Origin: Actinomycetota bacterium
GTDB lineage: Bacteria; Actinomycetota; Actinomycetes; Nanopelagicales; Nanopelagicaceae
Direction: 5' to 3'
Assembly (NCBI GenBank): GCA_947457445.1
Contig: CANGVO010000033.1
Span: 1-8,951 of the forward strand
DNA length: 8,951 nt
Of the stretch, positions 5,955-8,951 are shown one piece after another. The translations under genes were made by a program, and so were the position numbers. Position 1 is the first letter of the stretch; each line of letters starts with the position of its first letter. Under the pieces are notes generated by a model. That model was given only the letters and a program-made list of their open reading frames with translations. It searched no databases and was not told where the DNA came from.

Positions 5955-6906
5955 TTGGATTTTGTCCGCGTGCAATTAAGCGCTCAAAATGAACTTCCCG
6001 CTTATCGTTAAAGGTTGCCGCTTCCTTGCCCGCTTTTTCCATAAAAGCGGTGAGCTCATCGCGAGCAACCAAGCCATCACCTGAAAGATCATTGCGTTCA
6101 AATACATTCCAAGCGCGCAACACTGGAGCAACAACTTCATCAATATGTAACTGCAAGTCATAAATTCCAGCCAGTGCGATCTGCACAGCCTTGCGGCCAA
6201 AGCCAGGCATATTCGCACCCGGCATATCGAAGTTTCTTACAACATCGCTAATCGCACGCATGGCTGCATTTGGTTCCATATCAAGAGCTGCAGATAGCGT
6301 ATTGCGATAGAAAAGCATATGTAGATTTTCATCTAGTGCCACGCGCTGCATCATGGATTCTGCAATCGGATCATCGGAAAGTTTTCCTGTATTTCGGTGT
6401 GAAATACGTGTTGCCAGTTCTTGGAAAGAAACGTAGGCAATTGTGTGCAACATGTCATTTTCATATGGTGTCTGATAGCCCAGAGACATGTGCGCCATTC
6501 GCAAATCTTCAAGTTCGTATGGATCAACCCCACGTGTTGCCATTAAATAATCACGAATGACAATTGCGTGACGAGCTTCTTCAGCTGTCCAACGTTCAAT
6601 CCAGTTACCCCATGCACCGTCGCGACCCATAGATATTGCGATCTCTGTGTGATAGCTAGGCAGGTTATCTTCAGTTAACAAATTGAGAACTAGCGAATCT
6701 TGCGCAACTGGTGTGAGTCTTGAATCTTTTGCTTCCCAGGCATCACCATTTAGTGGGCCGGCATAGTCGCGCCCTTCAGACCATGGGACATACTCGTGTG
6801 GATACCAGTTCTTCTGAACAGAAAGGTGGCGCTCGAGTTCAACAGCAACTACGGGTTCTAAATCACGAATCAAACGTGATTGGATTTTTGCTGACTCTTC
6901 GCTCAT
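5938..6906 (-). CDS. Acyl-ACP desaturase, ferritin-like diiron (FA_desaturase_2 family, DesA-like)
   Basis: 322 residues, close to mycobacterial DesA-type and plant soluble acyl-ACP desaturases. The six diiron ligands are recognisable: E79 in LLTEDN, E110 and H113 in EEARH, E163 in SFQEL, and E193 and H196 in DENLH. The family inserts a cis double bond into acyl chains carried by acyl carrier protein, using O2 and ferredoxin, in the cytosol. The N-terminus (RDLEPVVAVELERHLSV) is also typical. The tail has an EF-hand-like loop at 273-284, discussed in the findings. The gene begins 37 nt after trmD and has its own promoter-like hexamer; the functional link with trmD or with the amine genes is not obvious. 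The ATG at 6906 is the first Met of the family-like N-terminus and appears leaderless. Chain length and double-bond position cannot be predicted. Confidence 0.9.
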   Translation of the reverse strand: MSEESAKIQSRLIRDLEPVVAVELERHLSVQKNWYPHEYVPWSEGRDYAGPLNGDAWEAKDSRLTPVAQDSLVLNLLTEDNLPSYHTEIAISMGRDGAWGNWIERWTAEEARHAIVIRDYLMATRGVDPYELEDLRMAHMSLGYQTPYENDMLHTIAYVSFQELATRISHRNTGKLSDDPIAESMMQRVALDENLHMLFYRNTLSAALDMEPNAAMRAISDVVRNFDMPGANMPGFGRKAVQIALAGIYDLQLHIDEVVAPVLRAWNVFERNDLSGDGLVARDELTAFMEKAGKEAATFNDKREVHFERLIARGQNPIRIQK

Positions 6907-6912
6907 GGGGCA

Positions 6913-6942
6913 ACGCTACGCGAGAAGTGCGGTTACTGACGA
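6913..6942 (-). promoter_or_regulatory. Candidate leaderless promoter for the desaturase gene
   Basis: On the minus strand TAGCGT (6918 down to 6913) fits TANNNT and is followed by 6 nt (TGCCCC), then the ATG at 6906. TCGTCA (6942 down to 6937), 18 nt upstream, matches TTGACA at 4 of 6 positions. The 37-nt gap after trmD has no purine-rich Shine-Dalgarno sequence. The match is weaker than for the GATase-like gene but the spacing is identical. Confidence 0.45.
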
Positions 6943-6943
6943 G

Positions 6944-7627
6944 TTATAGATTCTTTTTGGCGCGCTCGTTTGCCTGTAATGCTCGCCACTTGGCTATTTC
7001 TGCATGATTGCCACTCAATAAGATCTCAGGAACTGGGATGCCACGCCATTCTTGGGGCTTTGAGTAATTGGGATATTCAAGATAACCATCGGAATTATGT
7101 GACTCTTCAATTAGTGATTCCGGATTGCCAAGGACTCCTGGGATCAATCTAGTTATCGCTTCGATCATTACAAGTGATGCGACTTCTCCACCACCAAGTA
7201 CATAATCCCCAATTGAAACTTCATGCACGAGAACATTCTTTGATTGATATTCAGGAGATGAATAATGCTGGCGAACGCGGTCATCAATGCCCTCATAGCG
7301 ACCACAAGCGAAAATTAGATGAGACTTTGCCGCAAATTCCGCCGCCATCGATTGGCTAAATCTTTTCCCGGCAGGTGTTAGAACGATCAGATCCGTATCT
7401 TCGACCATCAACGGATCAAGCGCTTTGCCCCAGATCTCGGCAAGCATCACCATTCCGGCGCCACCTCCGTATGGAGTGTCATCTACCGTGTTGTGGTTAT
7501 CCGATGTAAATGTGCGCAGATCATGCACTTGCAATTCAACTAGCCCTTTATTCTGTGCCTTACCCAGAAGCGATAATTGAGCCGGGGCAAAATATTCAGG
7601 AAAAATCGTGACCGCATCTATTTTCAC
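6944..7627 (-). CDS. trmD: tRNA (guanine-37-N1)-methyltransferase TrmD
   Basis: 227 residues, at the short end of the family. It is a SPOUT methyltransferase that methylates N1 of G37 in tRNAs reading CNN-type codons and prevents +1 frameshifting. Visible motifs are [11 protein letters not shown] (49-59), LTPAG (83-87), [11 protein letters not shown] (108-118), and the trefoil-knot SAM-binding [11 protein letters not shown] (138-148) and IPGVLGN (162-168). The following EESH (174-177) aligns with EDSF of E. coli, so the catalytic Asp169 appears to be Glu175 here; LEYPNYSKP stands where DCPHYTRP is usual. It starts with GTG, overlapping the rimM TGA by 4 nt (GTGA), so the two are translationally coupled. 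In most bacteria rplS follows; here a desaturase follows instead. The identity is certain. Confidence 0.97.
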   Translation of the reverse strand: MKIDAVTIFPEYFAPAQLSLLGKAQNKGLVELQVHDLRTFTSDNHNTVDDTPYGGGAGMVMLAEIWGKALDPLMVEDTDLIVLTPAGKRFSQSMAAEFAAKSHLIFACGRYEGIDDRVRQHYSSPEYQSKNVLVHEVSIGDYVLGGGEVASLVMIEAITRLIPGVLGNPESLIEESHNSDGYLEYPNYSKPQEWRGIPVPEILLSGNHAEIAKWRALQANERAKKNL

Positions 7628-8133
7628 TTGGATACCTGACTTTCATAAACTTCAGGTGGAATTACTGTCATGCGCTTAGCTTTGATATCAACGATTGGAA
7701 CAAGTTGGTGAACAAATGGAATCAACATTTCGCCAGATTCAGTTTTAATGGAAAGGACATCTTGTCCGGGCAAATTGAGCACTTCGTTTACTTCGCCCAA
7801 TAGATCTCCATCAATCGTGAAAGCCTGGCAACCGATTAATTGCAGTACGTGATAGTCATCTTCATCTTCACCTGGCTCATTAATATCCACTTGTGAATAA
7901 AGAAGTACATCGCGATATTTTTCGATCGTATTTCGATCAGTAATGCCTTCGAAACCAAGTAGAAGAATTCCATTGTGCACGCGCGCAGAAGCCACAGTTA
8001 AATCACCATGGCTATCTGTCTCGACTATTGCACCTATAGCAAAACGTTCTTCTGCTAAATCAGTGCGCACTTCAATGGTTGCTTCACCCAAAATTCCGTG
8101 AGCACGACCAATGCGACCTACATTCAGGCGCAT
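7624..8133 (-). CDS. rimM: 16S rRNA-processing / 30S maturation factor RimM
   Basis: 169 residues from the chosen ATG. The N-terminal RimM domain begins with [17 protein letters not shown] (1-17), a close match to other actinobacterial RimM N-termini. The C-terminal PRC-barrel domain spans about residues 94-169 ([17 protein letters not shown]). RimM binds ribosomal protein uS19 and assists maturation of the 30S head. An in-frame TTG three codons upstream (8142) would add only three residues; ATG at 8133 fits the family better, although neither has a well-spaced Shine-Dalgarno sequence (AGG is 1 nt before the ATG). The gene lies 14 nt after khpA and overlaps trmD by 4 nt, the standard arrangement of this ribosome-assembly operon. 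Confidence 0.95.
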   Translation of the reverse strand: MRLNVGRIGRAHGILGEATIEVRTDLAEERFAIGAIVETDSHGDLTVASARVHNGILLLGFEGITDRNTIEKYRDVLLYSQVDINEPGEDEDDYHVLQLIGCQAFTIDGDLLGEVNEVLNLPGQDVLSIKTESGEMLIPFVHQLVPIVDIKAKRMTVIPPEVYESQVSK

Positions 8134-8147
8134 ACCTGACAAGAGAG

Positions 8148-8387
8148 TTAACGAGCCTCGTCGGTATCGATGAGATCAACGCGAACGGTGCGACCTGCGA
8201 TTGCACTTACGACAGTGCGAAGCGCCTTTGCGGTGCGACCATTACGTCCAATTACCTTACCGATATCTTCAGGATTAACACGAACTTCTAGAGTTGTGCC
8301 GCGACGGTGAGTCTTTTCCTTAACGATGACATCTTCAGGATTATCAACGATTCCCTTTACAAGGTGCTCGAGAGCTTCGTCCATCAT
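8148..8387 (-). CDS. khpA: KH-domain RNA-binding protein KhpA
   Basis: A small 79-residue protein consisting of one KH domain. The nucleic-acid-binding GxxG loop is visible in GKVIGRNGRTA (43-53), followed by a helix (KALRTVVSAIA) and a final beta strand RTVRVDLID. Proteins of this kind (KhpA, also YlqC) bind RNA, often with KhpB, and affect cell-wall synthesis, cell size and small-RNA biology in Gram-positive bacteria. The position between rpsP and rimM is characteristic of Actinobacteria and Firmicutes. It begins 2 nt after the rpsP stop with ATGATG, so two adjacent Met codons could serve as the start. The tight spacing implies translation coupled to rpsP. Confidence 0.93.
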   Translation of the reverse strand: MMDEALEHLVKGIVDNPEDVIVKEKTHRRGTTLEVRVNPEDIGKVIGRNGRTAKALRTVVSAIAGRTVRVDLIDTDEAR

Positions 8388-8389
8388 CG

Positions 8390-8950
8390 TTATTCAGCGG
8401 CCTCTTCGGTTGCTGGAGTTTCTACCACAGCTTCTGTAGCGACTGGCTCAGCTGGAACTTCTGCCACGGTTTCAACCACAACGTCTGTGGTCGCAACTTC
8501 AGATGGAGTTTCAACAACATCTTCAACGACTGGAGCAGGGTTAGCCTTTGCAGCTAACTTCTCTTGCGCCTTCTTCTTCATTGTTGTTGCGCCTTCTTTT
8601 GGCTCATCGTTAGCGGCCTTAACGGCTGCTTCGTATGCAATGCTCTTTGCAGGCTTTGGAGTTGCGAACTTAAGAGTTCCTTCAGTACCAGGAAGACCCT
8701 TGAACTTTTGCCAATCGCCGGTGACCTTAAAGATCGCCTCTACAGCAGCTGTTGGTTGTGCTCCGACTCCGAGCCAATATTGTGCGCGGTCTGAGTTAAC
8801 TTCCATGATTGAAGGCTCTTGACCTGGAACGTAACGACCAATTTCTTCAATTGAAAGTCCGTTACGTGCTTTACGTGAATCTGTTACGACGATGCGGAAA
8901 AATGGTGTGCGGATCTTTCCCATGCGCATTAAGCGAATTTTTGTAGACAA
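8390..8950 (-). CDS. rpsP: Ribosomal protein bS16 with a long acidic/alanine-rich C-terminal tail
   Basis: 186 residues. The first ~110 form the S16 core: STKIRLMRMGKIRTPFFRIV at 2-21, then IEEIGRYVPGQEP (35-47), YWLGVGAQPT (58-67) and GDWQKFKG (78-85). bS16 is a 30S assembly protein. From about residue 115 the sequence is first lysine-rich (KKKAQEKLAAK), then a low-complexity Ala/Val/Glu/Thr/Pro tail with repeated VVETP units; such tails are common in actinobacterial S16 and probably flexible. The start is TTG at 8950: related proteins have Met exactly one residue before the S/A-x-K-I-R-L motif, so the gene looks complete, but only 1 nt lies beyond it and the upstream region is not visible. 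It leads the tightly packed rpsP-khpA-rimM-trmD operon. Confidence 0.95.
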   Translation of the reverse strand: MSTKIRLMRMGKIRTPFFRIVVTDSRKARNGLSIEEIGRYVPGQEPSIMEVNSDRAQYWLGVGAQPTAAVEAIFKVTGDWQKFKGLPGTEGTLKFATPKPAKSIAYEAAVKAANDEPKEGATTMKKKAQEKLAAKANPAPVVEDVVETPSEVATTDVVVETVAEVPAEPVATEAVVETPATEEAAE

Positions 8951-8951
8951 A

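Noticed and set aside
6030..6050. 8-bp hairpin (CCGCTTTT / AAAAGCGG, 5-nt loop)
   Set aside because: It lies inside the desaturase coding region, encodes an ordinary helix, and has no run of T after it on either strand, so it is not a convincing terminator.
8307..8822. 171-codon open frame on the plus strand, Ser/Thr/Ala-rich, opposite rpsP
   Set aside because: It is antisense to the low-complexity tail and core of bS16; its composition follows from the GCT/GTT/GAA-rich opposite strand and it shows no recognisable domain.
1..8951. Mobile element, tRNA, CRISPR array or phage genes
   Set aside because: No transposase or integrase motif, tRNA-like cloverleaf, regularly spaced repeats or insertion-sequence ends were recognised; nearly all bases are accounted for by intact genes.

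Overview
The window most likely comes from an actinobacterium with a streamlined, moderately low-GC genome, such as a freshwater acI / 'Ca. Planktophila'-type lineage. Three things point there: bS16 has a long Ala/Glu/Val/Pro-rich tail, a small KH-domain protein lies between rpsP and rimM, and several genes appear to be translated without leaders. The lineage is inferred; no rRNA or other direct marker is present.

Right part (about 6944-8950, minus strand) is the housekeeping ribosome/tRNA cluster rpsP - khpA - rimM - trmD, tightly packed with 2-14 nt gaps and a 4-nt overlap at rimM/trmD. The expected rplS does not follow trmD. A ferritin-like diiron acyl-ACP desaturase comes next (5938-6906), then a class I glutamine-amidotransferase-like hydrolase (5190-5918) and an iron-type alcohol dehydrogenase (3979-5157).

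Left part (1-3977, plus strand) holds the end of an APC-family amine/amino-acid permease, a strong intrinsic terminator, and a three-gene unit: SDR oxidoreductase, glutamine-synthetase-like ligase and aldehyde dehydrogenase. The two arms converge, with 1 nt between the ALDH and Fe-ADH stop codons.

Together permease, GS-like ligase, SDR, ALDH, Fe-ADH and GATase-like hydrolase look like a complete gamma-glutamylation pathway for an imported amine: uptake, gamma-glutamyl capping, oxidation of the free end to aldehyde and acid, and hydrolysis to release glutamate. It resembles the Puu putrescine pathway. However, two alcohol dehydrogenases are present and no amine oxidase or aminotransferase is visible, so an amino alcohol such as ethanolamine or a propanolamine may fit better than putrescine. 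This is the most interesting system here, though the individual families are known.

Three genes (SDR, GATase, desaturase) have a TANNNT hexamer exactly 6 nt before their ATG and no usable free Shine-Dalgarno sequence, as expected for leaderless transcripts. The SDR promoter overlaps the 3' arm of the permease terminator. Other oddities are Gln at two usual His positions in the Fe-ADH metal site, Glu at the probable catalytic Asp position of TrmD, and an EF-hand-like loop in the desaturase tail.
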